Assembly (NCBI GenBank): GCA_963717945.1
Contig: CAVQXT010000003.1
Coordinates: 1 to 64,000, forward strand
DNA: 64,000 nucleotides
Origin: FEN-299 sp963717945
Lineage (GTDB): Bacteria > Acidobacteriota > Vicinamibacteria > Vicinamibacterales > Fen-181
Direction of reading: 5' to 3'
Shown here one piece after another: positions 1 through 8,549 of this stretch (positions are counted from its first letter, which is position 1; each line of letters begins with the position of its first letter). Under the pieces are notes generated by a model. The model had not been told where the DNA came from, made no database searches, and saw nothing but the letters and a program-made list of their open reading frames with translations. Position numbers and translations under genes: made by a program.

Positions 1-1
1 C

Positions 2-505
2 ATGGGACACGTCGAGCACAAGGCGCAGTCGCCCGCCGTCGCCAACTGCTACGTCCTGACGATCAGCGACACGCGGACCGAGGCCGACGACACGAGCGGC
101 CGCGCGATCCTCGACCTGCTCTGGGCCGGCGGCCACCAGGTGGCGGGCCGCCGGATCGTGCGCGACGAGCCGGACCAGGTGCGCGCCACGATCGGCGAGC
201 AGATCGCCAGCCCGGCCGTGCAGGTCATCATCACGACCGGGGGTACCGGCATCACCTCGCGCGACACGACGTTCGAGGCGATCGACGCGCTGCTCGAGAA
301 GCGGCTCGACGGGTTCGGCGAGCTGTTCCGCATGCTGAGCTACGAGGAGATCGGGTCCGCGGCCATGCTGAGCCGCGCCTGCGCGGGACTCGCCGGGCGG
401 AAGGTGATCATCTCGCTGCCCGGCTCGGAAGCCGCCGTGCGGCTGGCGATGACGAAGCTGGTGCTGCCGGAGCTCGGGCATTTGGTTCGCGAGGCGTCAC
501 GATGA
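2..505 (+). CDS. moaB: MogA/MoaB-family molybdenum cofactor biosynthesis protein
   Basis: Molybdopterin adenylyltransferase-type protein; the family adenylates molybdopterin before MoeA inserts molybdenum. The 167-residue length is normal for the family. The signature TTGGTG is at about residues 78-83, followed by the SRDTT segment, and LPGS lies at 139-142. The ATG at base 2 gives an N-terminus like that of MoaB proteins, but only one base lies upstream, so a longer start outside the window cannot be excluded. The stop overlaps the moeA start by 4 bp (ATGA), so the two are probably translationally coupled. MoaB and Mog cannot be separated from sequence alone. Confidence 0.9.
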   Translation: MGHVEHKAQSPAVANCYVLTISDTRTEADDTSGRAILDLLWAGGHQVAGRRIVRDEPDQVRATIGEQIASPAVQVIITTGGTGITSRDTTFEAIDALLEKRLDGFGELFRMLSYEEIGSAAMLSRACAGLAGRKVIISLPGSEAAVRLAMTKLVLPELGHLVREASR

Positions 506-1728
506 CCGTCCGTTCCATGCGCCCCATCCGCGAGACGATCCCCCTCGAAGAGGCGCGCGCGCTGATCCTCGCGTCGGCCCGGCCGATCGCGCGCGTCGAG
601 CCGGTCCCGCTCGAGCTGGCGCACGGCCGCGTGCTCGCCCGCGACGTCGTCGCGGCGCAAGACGTGCCTCCCTTCTCGCGCGCCGCGATGGACGGCTTCG
701 CCGTGGTGGCCGCCGACACCTTCGGCGCGGGACAGTTCAGCCCGAAGACGCTTCGCCTGGTGGAGAAGGTCTACACCGGCCAGGTGCCGGCGCACCCGGT
801 GCCGCAGGGCGGCTGCACCGAGATCGCCACCGGCGCGCCGATGCCCGCCGGCGCCGACGCGGTCGTGATGGTCGAGGACACCGAGAAGGGAGACGACGGC
901 CGCGTTCGCGTGTTCAGCCCGGTCTACCCGGGGCAGAACGTCGGCCGCCAGGGGGCCGACATCCGCGCCGGCCAGGCGCTGCTCGCGGCCGGCGACCACC
1001 TGACGGCGAGCCGGATCGGCGCCATCGCCGCGCTCGGCTTCGACCGCGTGGACGTCTTCGAGCGCCCGCGCGTGGCCATCCTCTCGACCGGCAACGAGAT
1101 CGTCTCGCCCGGCCTGCCGCTCGCGCCGGGGCAGATCTACGACATCAACCGATTCACCCTCACCGCCATCGTCTCCGAGCACGGCGGCGTGCCGGTCCCG
1201 CACGCCACGCCGGCCGACACGATCGACGATCTGAACCGCGCGCTCGACGACGTGCGCGGAGAAGACCTGGTGATCTTCTCGGGCGGAAGCTCGGTCGGCG
1301 AGCGCGATCTGATTCTCGACGCCGTCGCGGCCCGCGGCGAAATCGTGTTCCACGGGATCGCGGTCAAACCGGGCAAGCCGACGCTCTTCGGGACGATCGC
1401 CGGCACGCCGGTGCTCGGCATGCCGGGCTACCCGACCTCGTGTCTCTCGAACGGCTACATGCTCCTCGTGCCGCTGCTGCGCCACCTCGCCCGGCTGCCC
1501 GAGGCGGTCCGCCGCCTCGTCTCGGTCCCGGCCGGCCAGCGCATCGTCTCGACGACGGGGCGGCACCAGTTCTACACGGTGCGCATCGTGGACGGGACGG
1601 CGATGCCGGCGTTCAAGGCCTCGGGCGACATCACCAGCATGTCGCAGGCCGACGGCTACATCGAGATCCCGGCGCAGACCGACATCGTCGAAAAGGGACA
1701 GTTGGTAGACGTGATCTTGTTCCTGTAG
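502..1728 (+). CDS. moeA: Molybdopterin molybdotransferase MoeA
   Basis: Inserts molybdate into adenylated molybdopterin to complete the molybdenum cofactor, in the cytoplasm. The 408-residue protein has the expected MoeA layout: an N-terminal region with PPFSRAAMDGFAV at about 56-68, TGAPMPAGADAV near 110, then the MPT-binding domain with SGGSSVGERD near 260, PGKPTLFG near 293 and GMPGYPTS near 311, and a small C-terminal domain ending in VDVILFL. It overlaps moaB by 4 bp. A palindromic repeat starts directly after the stop. Paralogues such as Glp share the architecture, so the substrate assignment rests on the moaB neighbour. Confidence 0.95.
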   Translation: MTVRSMRPIRETIPLEEARALILASARPIARVEPVPLELAHGRVLARDVVAAQDVPPFSRAAMDGFAVVAADTFGAGQFSPKTLRLVEKVYTGQVPAHPVPQGGCTEIATGAPMPAGADAVVMVEDTEKGDDGRVRVFSPVYPGQNVGRQGADIRAGQALLAAGDHLTASRIGAIAALGFDRVDVFERPRVAILSTGNEIVSPGLPLAPGQIYDINRFTLTAIVSEHGGVPVPHATPADTIDDLNRALDDVRGEDLVIFSGGSSVGERDLILDAVAARGEIVFHGIAVKPGKPTLFGTIAGTPVLGMPGYPTSCLSNGYMLLVPLLRHLARLPEAVRRLVSVPAGQRIVSTTGRHQFYTVRIVDGTAMPAFKASGDITSMSQADGYIEIPAQTDIVEKGQLVDVILFL

Positions 1729-1816
1729 TGGTCAGTTGCCAGTGGTCAGTGGCCGGTCTGCCACACGTGACAGACTGACGACTGTCCACCGGCAACTGGC
1801 CACTGATCACCGCACA
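1729..1816. repeat. Intergenic hairpin repeat, TGGTCAGTGG type
   Basis: Inverted-repeat segment made of degenerate words (GGTCAGT, TGCCAGTGG, CAGTGGCC) on the left and their complements (GGCAACTGGCC, ACTGATCAC) on the right, around a CACACGTGAC centre. Relatives occur at about 4094, 10631, 22004, 28950 and 41070. It separates moeA from the UGA-containing redoxin gene and may act as a terminator or mRNA-stabilising hairpin. Function is inferred. Confidence 0.7.
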
Positions 1817-1819
1817 GCC

Positions 1820-2317
1820 ATGCTTCACCCCTCATTGCTCCCAGGCATGCCGGCTCCTCCCTTCGCGCTGGTCAACCACCGCGCAGAACGCCGCTCGTTG
1901 GCCGACTACACGATGCTCGGGGCGCTGCTGCTGGCGTTCCACCGGGGCACGTGGTGACCGAACTGCCGCCGCCAGTTCGGTGAACTGGCACATCACTCGG
2001 CCGAGTACCTGTCGATCGGCGTCCAGGTCGCGGCCATCGTCGCGCAGCGGTCCGAGAAGGTGCGCCGCTACGTCGAGGGCGCGGGGCTGCCGTTCGACAT
2101 CCTCGTGGACGACTCGCGCGAGACGCTGAAGGCCTACGGCGTCTGGCAGCGGATCGGCATCGACGCCTGGAACATCGCCAGGCCGGCACTGTTCCTCATC
2201 GACCGCGGCGGGATTGTGCGCTACAGTTACGTCGCGTCGTCGCAGTTCGAGTTTCCGACGCAACAGGAGATCATGGACGAGATCGTCCGGATCTCGGCGT
2301 CGGGCGTCAGGCTGTAG
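1820..2317 (+). CDS. Peroxiredoxin-like selenoprotein (UGA = Sec46, UxxC motif)
   Basis: Thioredoxin-fold protein of the AhpC/TSA, Prx-like2 type, which reduces peroxides or disulfides. Read through the in-frame TGA at 1955-1957, the product is 165 residues: APPFALVNH near the N-terminus, then AFHRGTW-U-PNC-RRQFGEL at 39-56, and the conserved C-terminal half (PFDILVDDSRETLKAYGVW, ARPALFLIDRGG). Family members have FxRGxWCPxC, so U46 replaces the first Cys of CxxC and C49 is kept. A SECIS-like hairpin follows at 1971-1989. Homology is equally strong on both sides of the TGA and the stop at 2315-2317 is the normal family end. The ATG at 1820 was chosen because it puts the motif at the usual distance from the N-terminus; the ribosome-binding site is weak. 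The alternative is a nonsense pseudogene, which fits the hairpin and the exact codon position poorly. Confidence 0.88.
1971..1989 (+). promoter_or_regulatory. Candidate bacterial SECIS element of the Prx-like gene
   Basis: GCCAGTTC / GGT / GAACTGGC forms a perfect 8-bp stem with a 3-nt loop GGU. Twenty-one nucleotides separate the UGA (ending 1957) from the loop. Bacterial SECIS elements sit inside the coding region just after UGA, with a short apical loop having G in its first two positions about 16-37 nt downstream. SelB is known to contact a G-U pair of loop bases in E. coli fdhF, and GU is present here. A competing perfect stem (CCGAACTG/CAGTTCGG, 1958-1980) overlaps it. Confidence 0.8.
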
Positions 2318-2326
2318 GGCCTTCAG

Positions 2327-2393
2327 ACCGGCCGGCGAGGACGCCGGCGCTACACATTATTTGTGTGGCGCGAGGCTCCTGGCTCGCGGACCC
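2327..2393. repeat. Pair of GC-rich hairpins (GCCGGCGAGGACGCCGGC / GCGAGGCTCCTGGCTCGC type)
   Basis: Two short imperfect palindromes flank a CTACACATTATTTGTGTGG segment. The same hairpin words recur at about 8656, 24571, 39305, 51840 and 60614, so this is a dispersed intergenic repeat. The copy lies immediately before the VWFA gene, and an in-frame extension of that gene through the repeat was therefore not accepted as coding. Confidence 0.7.
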
Positions 2394-2422
2394 GCCGATC
2401 GGCCTGCGGACGGTGGCTGCCT

Positions 2423-4090
2423 ATGCGACACCTCAAGGGCGTCGTCCTCGCCGTCGTCATCCTCGCCACGCCGCTGGCCGTCGCCGTCACCTTCGGCCAG
2501 CAGGCGCCGACCTTCAGATCCGGCGTCGAGCTGATCGTCATCGACCTCACCGTGGTGGACAAGGACGGCCGCCCGGTCCGCGACCTGAAGCCGACCGATT
2601 TCACCATTTCGATCGACGGCAAGCCGCGGAAGATCGCCTCGGCGCACTACCAGGACTACTCCGCGACCACCACGACGACGGTCGAGCGGCCTGGCGCGCC
2701 GGCGCCGGCCCCGCCCATTCCTCTCCCTGCCGCGGCAGCCCCGCCGGAGGGACGCAACGTGGTGGTCGTCGTCGACACCGACAGCATGGAGCCGGTCGTC
2801 GGCCTGGAGTTCAGGCAGGCCGCCCACCGCTTTCTCGACAAGCTCGGGCCGACCGACCGCGTCGCGGTCGTCACGATCCCCAGGCTCCAGTCCGAGATCC
2901 GGCTGTCGGCCGATCGGGAGGCGGCCAGGAAGGTCATCGACGGCGTCGTCACCGGCGTGATGTCGGACAAGTACGAGTTCAACATCGGCGCGACCGAGGT
3001 GCTGGACATCGAGCGGGGCGACAAGCAGCTCCGCGACCGGGTGGTGGACCGGGAATGCCATATCAGCGATTCGAGCAGGTTGGATCCCAACGAGGCCCAG
3101 AACTGCCCGTTCCGTGTCGACGTGCAGATCCACCAGATGCAGACCCAGATCCACCTGCGGGGACAGCGGGCGATCGACTCCCTCTTCGACGTGGCCGACA
3201 GCCTCGCCTCGATGCGCGGGCCGAAGACCATGCTCTTCGTCTCCGGGGGGCTGCCGATGCCCGACGCGAGGTCGCTCGCGCCGTTCGGCAGGCTCGAACA
3301 AATGTTCGCCGCCGCGCAGATCACGCTCTACACGCTCTACATGGAGCGCTCGCCGTTCGGGGACCTGAGGAACCAGGTCTCGCCCACTGCCGGATTCGAC
3401 GACATGGTCGAGCGCGACGGCCTCGAGAACGCCACGTCGGTGACCGGCGGGACGTTCATGCTCGACATCGGCACGATCGACCAGTACTTCACGCGCGTGC
3501 TGACCGAGCTGACGGGCTCCTACCTGCTGGGCGTCGAAGTGGCCCCGGCCGACAAGGACGGGAAGCCGCACCGCGTGGAGGTCAGGTCCAACCGGAGCGG
3601 CTTGCAGATCCGGTCGCGCAAGCAGTACCTCATCGGCGAGAGGCCGGGCGTCTCGGTGAGAGGCGACGGGGGGTCGCTCGGCGTGGCCGCGGTCGAGCAC
3701 GTGGTGACCGCGGCCAGGGACCTCACGACCAAGGGTGAGATCGGCGTGCGGGCGACGGCCCGCTACACGGAGAAAGGCAACGTCGCGCGCATCACCGTAC
3801 AGGCGAGCATCGACCCGCGCACGCTCTTCTTCGTCCCGATGGACGGGCGGCGGATGGGGCGTCTCGCCATCTGCGTCTTCATCGGCCACAAGAAGAAGGG
3901 CTCCGCCGACTCGGCGTTCTGGCAGGAGATGAATCTCGCGCTGAGCGAGGAGAGCTACCAGAAGTTCAAGGCGACCGGCATCCCGTACACCGCGGACATT
4001 CCCACCGTGGCCCCGCCGCGCTACGTGAAGATCGTCGTGTACGAATACCGATCGGGAAGCGTGGGAGCGGGAACGGCGAGGGTCAAGTAG
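2423..4090 (+). CDS. Secreted VWFA-related domain protein (acidobacterial type)
   Basis: Exported protein of about 555 residues. MRHLKGVVLAVVILATPLAV is a clear signal peptide, so the ATG at 2423 was preferred to an upstream start inside the repeat. The next segment (TFRSGVELIVIDLTVVDKDG, then DFTISIDGKPRKI) is the N-terminal module typical of acidobacterial VWFA-related proteins. The VWA fold follows near residue 115; its metal-site motif reads DTDSM instead of DxSxS, so metal binding may be altered. A second half (about 430-555) resembles no domain I can name. A paralogue with an intact DTSGS motif lies at 37398-38288. Function is unknown; adhesion or envelope protein interaction is a guess. 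Confidence 0.85.
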   Translation: MRHLKGVVLAVVILATPLAVAVTFGQQAPTFRSGVELIVIDLTVVDKDGRPVRDLKPTDFTISIDGKPRKIASAHYQDYSATTTTTVERPGAPAPAPPIPLPAAAAPPEGRNVVVVVDTDSMEPVVGLEFRQAAHRFLDKLGPTDRVAVVTIPRLQSEIRLSADREAARKVIDGVVTGVMSDKYEFNIGATEVLDIERGDKQLRDRVVDRECHISDSSRLDPNEAQNCPFRVDVQIHQMQTQIHLRGQRAIDSLFDVADSLASMRGPKTMLFVSGGLPMPDARSLAPFGRLEQMFAAAQITLYTLYMERSPFGDLRNQVSPTAGFDDMVERDGLENATSVTGGTFMLDIGTIDQYFTRVLTELTGSYLLGVEVAPADKDGKPHRVEVRSNRSGLQIRSRKQYLIGERPGVSVRGDGGSLGVAAVEHVVTAARDLTTKGEIGVRATARYTEKGNVARITVQASIDPRTLFFVPMDGRRMGRLAICVFIGHKKKGSADSAFWQEMNLALSEESYQKFKATGIPYTADIPTVAPPRYVKIVVYEYRSGSVGAGTARVK

Positions 4091-4093
4091 TGG

Positions 4094-4160
4094 CTGGTGG
4101 CTTTTGGTCAGTGGGCAGCCTGACTCGGCCGTCAGCCGTAAGCCGTGAGCCGTGAGCCGA
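4094..4160. repeat. Degenerate repeat (GTGGCTGGTGG and GCCGTGAGCCGTGAGCC words)
   Basis: A partial copy of the TGGTCAGTGG repeat is followed by tandem GCCGTAAGCCGTGAGCC words. It fills the gap between the VWFA stop and the promoter region of the B12 operon. No gene is seen. Confidence 0.5.
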
Positions 4161-4172
4161 TGTGATCTGATC

Positions 4173-4178
4173 TATACT
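4173..4178 (+). promoter_or_regulatory. Possible -10 box of the btu operon
   Basis: TATACT lies just upstream of the cobalamin riboswitch, where the operon transcript should begin. No convincing -35 box is visible 16-18 bp upstream, so this is a position-supported guess. Confidence 0.4.
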
Positions 4179-4189
4179 GACTTCCGATA

Positions 4190-4375
4190 ACCGACGCTTT
4201 GCCGGCGTCCAAGCGAAGTGGGTGGGAAGCCCACACGGTCACGCCACTGTAAACGGGGAGCGCGCGCCGCTCAGGGCCTCGCGAGAGGCTCCGTCACTGT
4301 GCCTGCGGGCATGGGAAGACGGCGGCGAGCGCCGGGATCCGTGAGTCAGGACACCTGGCCGCCCGGCACGTCCCT
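4190..4375 (+). promoter_or_regulatory. Cobalamin (B12) riboswitch
   Basis: The leader upstream of the btuB-like gene carries the conserved cobalamin-riboswitch blocks in order: GGGAAGCCCAC, then GCCACTGTAAA, a GC-rich arm, ATGGGAAGACGGCGGCGAG, and the B12 box AGTCAGGACACCTGGCC at 4344-4360. The known effect is repression of uptake genes when adenosylcobalamin is abundant. The genes downstream encode B12 uptake, which agrees. Exact ends are approximate. Confidence 0.92.
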
Positions 4376-4446
4376 TCACTCCTCGCGCGGGTCCGTCACG
4401 ACGGGTCCGGCGGGAGCTCGGCGCGTACGACGCCGAAGGACAGGAC

Positions 4447-6765
4447 ATGCCATCCTCCACGCGGCCCGCGGGCTTCTTCGCGCGCCTTCTTCTCCTCGTC
4501 ATCCTCTCGGTCGCCTCGGCTGACCCGGCCGTGGCCGTTTCTGCCGTCTCGACCGCGTCCGACCTGCCGGCCGCCACCGTGAGCGGCGCCGTCACCGATC
4601 CGGCTGGAGCCCGCGTCGCGCGGGCCCGCGTCGTCCTGTCGAGCGCGCTCGCCGTCGTGGGCTCGACCGAGGCGGATGCCCGCGGCGAGTTTCGCTTCGA
4701 CCACGTCGCGCCGGGGCGCTACGAGCTTCGCGTGATGGCCGAGGGCTTCGGCTCCGATCCGATCGACGTCGTCGTCGCGCCGGGCGGGAACGCCGTGGTG
4801 AACCCGTCGCTCCACGTCAGCGCGGTCACCGAGTCGGTGGTGGTCTCGGCGGCGCAGGTCGAGGTGCCGCTCGCCCGCGCGGCCGGCTCGGTCTCGGTCG
4901 TCTCCGAGGCCGAGCTGCGCGCGGAGCAGGTCGAGACGGTGGCCGACGCGCTGCGCTCGGTCGCCGGCCTCACCGTCTCGCGCAACGGCGGGCGCGGCGG
5001 CGTCACCTCGATCTTCCCGCGCGGCGGCGAGTCGGACTACACGCTGGTGATGGTGGACGGCATCAAGGCCAACACGTTCGGCGGCGGCTACGATTTCTCC
5101 ACGCTCTCGACGAGCGGCGTCGAGCGGGTGGAGGTCGTGCGCGGCCCGGAGAGCGCGCTCTACGGCGCCGACGCGATCGGGGGCGTGGTCCAGGTCGTCA
5201 CGAAGCTCGGCGGGCCGCCGCGCGTCGAGGGCTCGGTCGAAGGCGGGAGTTTCGGGACCTCGCGCGTCACGGCCGGCACGTTCGGTTCGGCGGGGCGATG
5301 GTCCTGGGGCGTGTCGGGGGAGCGGACGTCGAGCGCCGGGTACACCGGCATCGCGCCCGCCACCGGCGGGCAGGTGTCGAACGACGACTTCACGATGACG
5401 CACGGCGGGGCGACGGTCGGGTGGCGCGGCGCGAGCGGCGCGGACGTGCGCGTGTCGGCCCAGTACACCGACGGCGACCGCGGGTTCCCGGGACCGTTCG
5501 GGTCGAACCCGATCGGCGCCTACACCGAGGTCGATCGCGTGTCGCGGGGCGTGACGAGGACCGGGCAGCTCGGCGGGCGCTGGATGCGGCCGTTCTCGGC
5601 GGCCGGCCGCTCGTGGCGGCAGACGTTCACGGCGAGCGCCCTCGACCTGACCAGCGACTTCACGAGCACCTACGGCCTCTCGGCCTCGACCTCGCGCCGG
5701 GTCACCGCGCGGTCCCAGACCGACCTCGATCTCACGAACACGCTGGCCGTGTCGGCCGGCGTCGAGTACCAGGGCGAGCGCGCGACGAGCACGTACATCA
5801 CGGTCGACAACGCGGCCCCGGTCCCCATCAACCGGTCGATCGTCGGCGTGTTCGTCGAGGCGCGCTATCAGCCGCTGACGCCGCTGACGCTCACGGCGGG
5901 CGTTCGCGCCGAGCGGATCCAGCGCGACATGCTGGGCAGCAACCCCGACCCCTATGCGCCGCGGCCCGCGTTCGGCGTCGACGTGCGGACTTCGGCCAAC
6001 CCGCGCCTGTCGGCCGCGTTCCTCCTCGGCAGCGGGCGCACGGCGGCCATCGGCTGGACGCGCCTCCACGCCGCGGCCGGCTCCGGCATCCGCCCGCCGG
6101 ACGCCTTCGAGATCGCGTTCACCGACAACCCGGGCCTGAAGCCCGAGCGCAGCCGGAGCGTCGAGGCCGGCGTCGACCAGGCGGTCGCCCGCGAGCGGCT
6201 GCTGCTCGGCGTCACGGCCTTCTACAACCGCTACGACGATCTGATTGTCACCGTCGGCACCGCGCTCGAGGACGCCAGCCAGTATCGCACCGACAACATC
6301 TCGAACGCCCGGTCGCAGGGCGTCGAACTGTCGGCCGCCCTCCGCGCGGGACGCGGCCTGTCGGCCAGGCTGTCGTACACGTTCCTCGACACCGCGATCC
6401 TCGCGGTGGACGGGCTGGGCACGGCGCCGCCGCCGTTCGCCGTCGGCCAGCCGCTGCTGAGGCGCCCGCGCCACGCGGCCGCGCTGGATCTCGTCTACAC
6501 GCGCGGCACGCTGACGACGTTCGCGCGCGTCGGCGCGCGATCCCGCACGCTCGACGTCGAGCCGACAAGCGGCACCTTCGGCGGCCTCTTCTTCAACCCC
6601 GGCTTCACGACGGTGGACGCCGGGGCGTCGTGGCGCCTGGCCAGGAGCGTCGAGATCTTCGGTCGGATCGGGAACCTCTTCGATCGACACTACGAGGAGA
6701 CGTACGGCTTCCCGGCGCTCGGCCGCAACGCGATGATCGGAGTCAGGCTTGCTGCAGGCCGCTGA
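4447..6765 (+). CDS. btuB: TonB-dependent vitamin B12 outer-membrane receptor, BtuB type
   Basis: Outer-membrane beta-barrel of 772 residues that imports cobalamin using TonB energy. An N-terminal signal peptide is followed by a carboxypeptidase-regulatory-like domain (about 39-120: VSGAVTDPAGARV, GEFRFDHVAPGRYEL), a plug domain (VEVPLARAAGSVSVVSEAEL, later VERVEVVRGPESALYGADAI) and a long barrel ending in VRLAAGR. The riboswitch upstream and the BtuCDF genes downstream support the substrate. The extra N-terminal domain is absent from E. coli BtuB but common in Acidobacteriota and Bacteroidota receptors. The btuD start overlaps the last 17 bases. Confidence 0.92.
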   Translation: MPSSTRPAGFFARLLLLVILSVASADPAVAVSAVSTASDLPAATVSGAVTDPAGARVARARVVLSSALAVVGSTEADARGEFRFDHVAPGRYELRVMAEGFGSDPIDVVVAPGGNAVVNPSLHVSAVTESVVVSAAQVEVPLARAAGSVSVVSEAELRAEQVETVADALRSVAGLTVSRNGGRGGVTSIFPRGGESDYTLVMVDGIKANTFGGGYDFSTLSTSGVERVEVVRGPESALYGADAIGGVVQVVTKLGGPPRVEGSVEGGSFGTSRVTAGTFGSAGRWSWGVSGERTSSAGYTGIAPATGGQVSNDDFTMTHGGATVGWRGASGADVRVSAQYTDGDRGFPGPFGSNPIGAYTEVDRVSRGVTRTGQLGGRWMRPFSAAGRSWRQTFTASALDLTSDFTSTYGLSASTSRRVTARSQTDLDLTNTLAVSAGVEYQGERATSTYITVDNAAPVPINRSIVGVFVEARYQPLTPLTLTAGVRAERIQRDMLGSNPDPYAPRPAFGVDVRTSANPRLSAAFLLGSGRTAAIGWTRLHAAAGSGIRPPDAFEIAFTDNPGLKPERSRSVEAGVDQAVARERLLLGVTAFYNRYDDLIVTVGTALEDASQYRTDNISNARSQGVELSAALRAGRGLSARLSYTFLDTAILAVDGLGTAPPPFAVGQPLLRRPRHAAALDLVYTRGTLTTFARVGARSRTLDVEPTSGTFGGLFFNPGFTTVDAGASWRLARSVEIFGRIGNLFDRHYEETYGFPALGRNAMIGVRLAAGR

Positions 6766-7540
6766 CCTCAGCTTCGTCTACGGCCCCGGCCGGGCGGGCC
6801 TGCACGGCGTTTCGATCGACGTGGAGCGCGGGGGCCTGGTGGGCGTCCTCGGGCCGAACGGCTCGGGGAAGACGACGCTGCTGCGGCTGCTCGGCGGGCT
6901 GCTTCCGGCCGCCTCGGGGCGGGTCACGGTCGACGGCCAGGATGTCACGCGCGTCGCACGCCGCGATCTCGCCCGGCGGATCGCGATCGTCCCCCAGGAG
7001 ACGCGGCTCTCGTTCGAGTACTCGGTGCTCGAGGTCGTGCTGATGGGCCGCTTCCCGCACCTCGGGCCGTTCGAGCTCGAGAGCGCGGACGACGTGGCGA
7101 TTGCGCGGGAGGCGCTGGCCGACACGGGCACGCTGGCGCTGGCCGATCGGCCCTTCCCGACGCTGAGCGGCGGCGAGAAGCAGCGGGTGATCATCGCCGG
7201 GGCCCTCGCGCAGGCCACCGACCTGATGCTGCTCGACGAGCCGACGGCGGCGCTCGACCCCGGCTACCAGATCGAGATCGCCGCGCTGCTGCGGCGGCTG
7301 AACGCCGACCGCGGCGTCACGATCGTGGTGGCGACGCACGACCTGAACTTCGCGGCGGGGCTGTGCCGCGATCTCCTGCTCCTGCGCGAGGGGCGCGTGC
7401 TGGCGGCCGGCCCGACCGGCGAGGTGCTCACGAGGGACTCGGTTCGCGCGCTGTACGACGTCGAGGCCGACGTGACGTTCCATCCGGGCGCGGGGCACCT
7501 GACGGTGGTTCCGCTGCGCCGCATCAGGGGGTCGGAGTAG
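6749..7540 (+). CDS. btuD: B12/iron-complex ABC transporter ATP-binding protein
   Basis: Cytoplasmic ATPase of the cobalamin importer, 263 residues. Walker A GPNGSGKTT is at about 35-43, the signature LSGGEKQRV near 139, Walker B LMLLDEPTAALDP near 158 and the H-loop VATHDL near 193. The start is TTG, overlapping the receptor gene by 17 bases. It is followed after 4 bp by the permease gene. FecE/HmuV-type ATPases look alike; the riboswitch-controlled operon makes B12 the likely substrate. Confidence 0.9.
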   Translation: MLQAADLSFVYGPGRAGLHGVSIDVERGGLVGVLGPNGSGKTTLLRLLGGLLPAASGRVTVDGQDVTRVARRDLARRIAIVPQETRLSFEYSVLEVVLMGRFPHLGPFELESADDVAIAREALADTGTLALADRPFPTLSGGEKQRVIIAGALAQATDLMLLDEPTAALDPGYQIEIAALLRRLNADRGVTIVVATHDLNFAAGLCRDLLLLREGRVLAAGPTGEVLTRDSVRALYDVEADVTFHPGAGHLTVVPLRRIRGSE

Positions 7541-7544
7541 TCGC

Positions 7545-8549
7545 GTGTCACTGCGTCGCCGCGTCTTCATCACCGTGACGGTGTTCGGCCTGATGGCGGC
7601 GGCGGCCCTGGTGCTGGCCCCGCTGGTCGGGTCGGCCCCCGTCTCGCTGCGGCGGGCCTTCGACCCGCGCGTGCCGTTCGCCGAGAACGTGGACGCGCAG
7701 ATCCTCTTCGTCTCGCGCCTCCCGCGGACGATCGCCGCCGCCCTGGTCGGCGCCGCGCTCGCCGCCGCCGGCGTCGTCTTCCAGGCGCTGCTCCGCAACC
7801 CGCTCGCCACCCCCTTCACGCTCGGCGTGTCGGCCGGCGCGGCGCTCGGCGCGATGCTCGCCATCACGCTGCCGGTCTCGCTCGCGTTCGGCGGCGTCGG
7901 CGTCGTCCCGGTCGCGAGCTTCGCGGGCGCGCTCGGCGCGGTGGCGGTGGTCTACTTCCTCTCCACGATCAGGCGCCGGGGGCTCTCGACCAACGTGCTG
8001 CTGCTGGCCGGCATCACGCTCAACGCCTTCTTCTCCGCCCTCATCCTGTTCGTCCAGTACATGGCCGACTTCTCGCAGACGATGAGGACGGTGCGGTGGC
8101 TCATGGGGGACCTGGACGTGGGGAGCTACGCGCCGATCCTGGCCGCGCTGCCGTTCACACTGCTGGCGTTCGCCGTCTTCGCGTACCTCCCGCGGTCGCT
8201 GAACCTGCTGACGCTGGGCGCCGACGCGGCGGCGGCGCGGGGCGTGGACGTGGTGCGGACGCAGCGGCTGGCGTTCTTCAGCGGGTCGCTCGCCACCGGC
8301 GCGGCCGTGTCGCTCGCCGGCCCGGTGGGGTTCATCGGGATCATCGTCCCGCACCTGGTGCGGCTGCTGGTCGGCGCCGACCACCGGCTGGTGCTGCCGG
8401 CCTCGGCGCTGCTGGGGGCCGCGTTCCTCGTGGCCTGCGACGTGGCCGCGCGCACGCTCATCGCCCCGATGGTGCTGCCGGTGGGAATCCTGACGGCGAT
8501 GATCGGCGGGCCGTTCTTCCTCTGGCTCCTGATTCGCAAGACGACATGA
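7545..8549 (+). CDS. btuC: B12/iron-complex ABC transporter permease, FecCD family
   Basis: Inner-membrane permease of 334 residues with many hydrophobic helices. Family landmarks include LPRTIAAALVGAALAAAG, NPLATPFTLGVSAGAALGA, and GPVGFIGIIVPHLVRLLVG, the cytoplasmic coupling region that contacts the ATPase. The start codon is GTG. Its stop overlaps the next ATG (ATGA), indicating coupling to the binding-protein gene. Substrate assignment follows operon context. Confidence 0.9.
   Translation: MSLRRRVFITVTVFGLMAAAALVLAPLVGSAPVSLRRAFDPRVPFAENVDAQILFVSRLPRTIAAALVGAALAAAGVVFQALLRNPLATPFTLGVSAGAALGAMLAITLPVSLAFGGVGVVPVASFAGALGAVAVVYFLSTIRRRGLSTNVLLLAGITLNAFFSALILFVQYMADFSQTMRTVRWLMGDLDVGSYAPILAALPFTLLAFAVFAYLPRSLNLLTLGADAAAARGVDVVRTQRLAFFSGSLATGAAVSLAGPVGFIGIIVPHLVRLLVGADHRLVLPASALLGAAFLVACDVAARTLIAPMVLPVGILTAMIGGPFFLWLLIRKTT

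Noticed and set aside
4396..6690. A 764-codon open frame on the minus strand opposite btuB, and similar long minus or plus frames opposite moeA, the VWFA gene, ggt and the receptors
   Set aside because: Arg/Ala/Gly/Pro-rich translations without motifs; they arise because stop codons are rare in antisense frames of very GC-rich genes.
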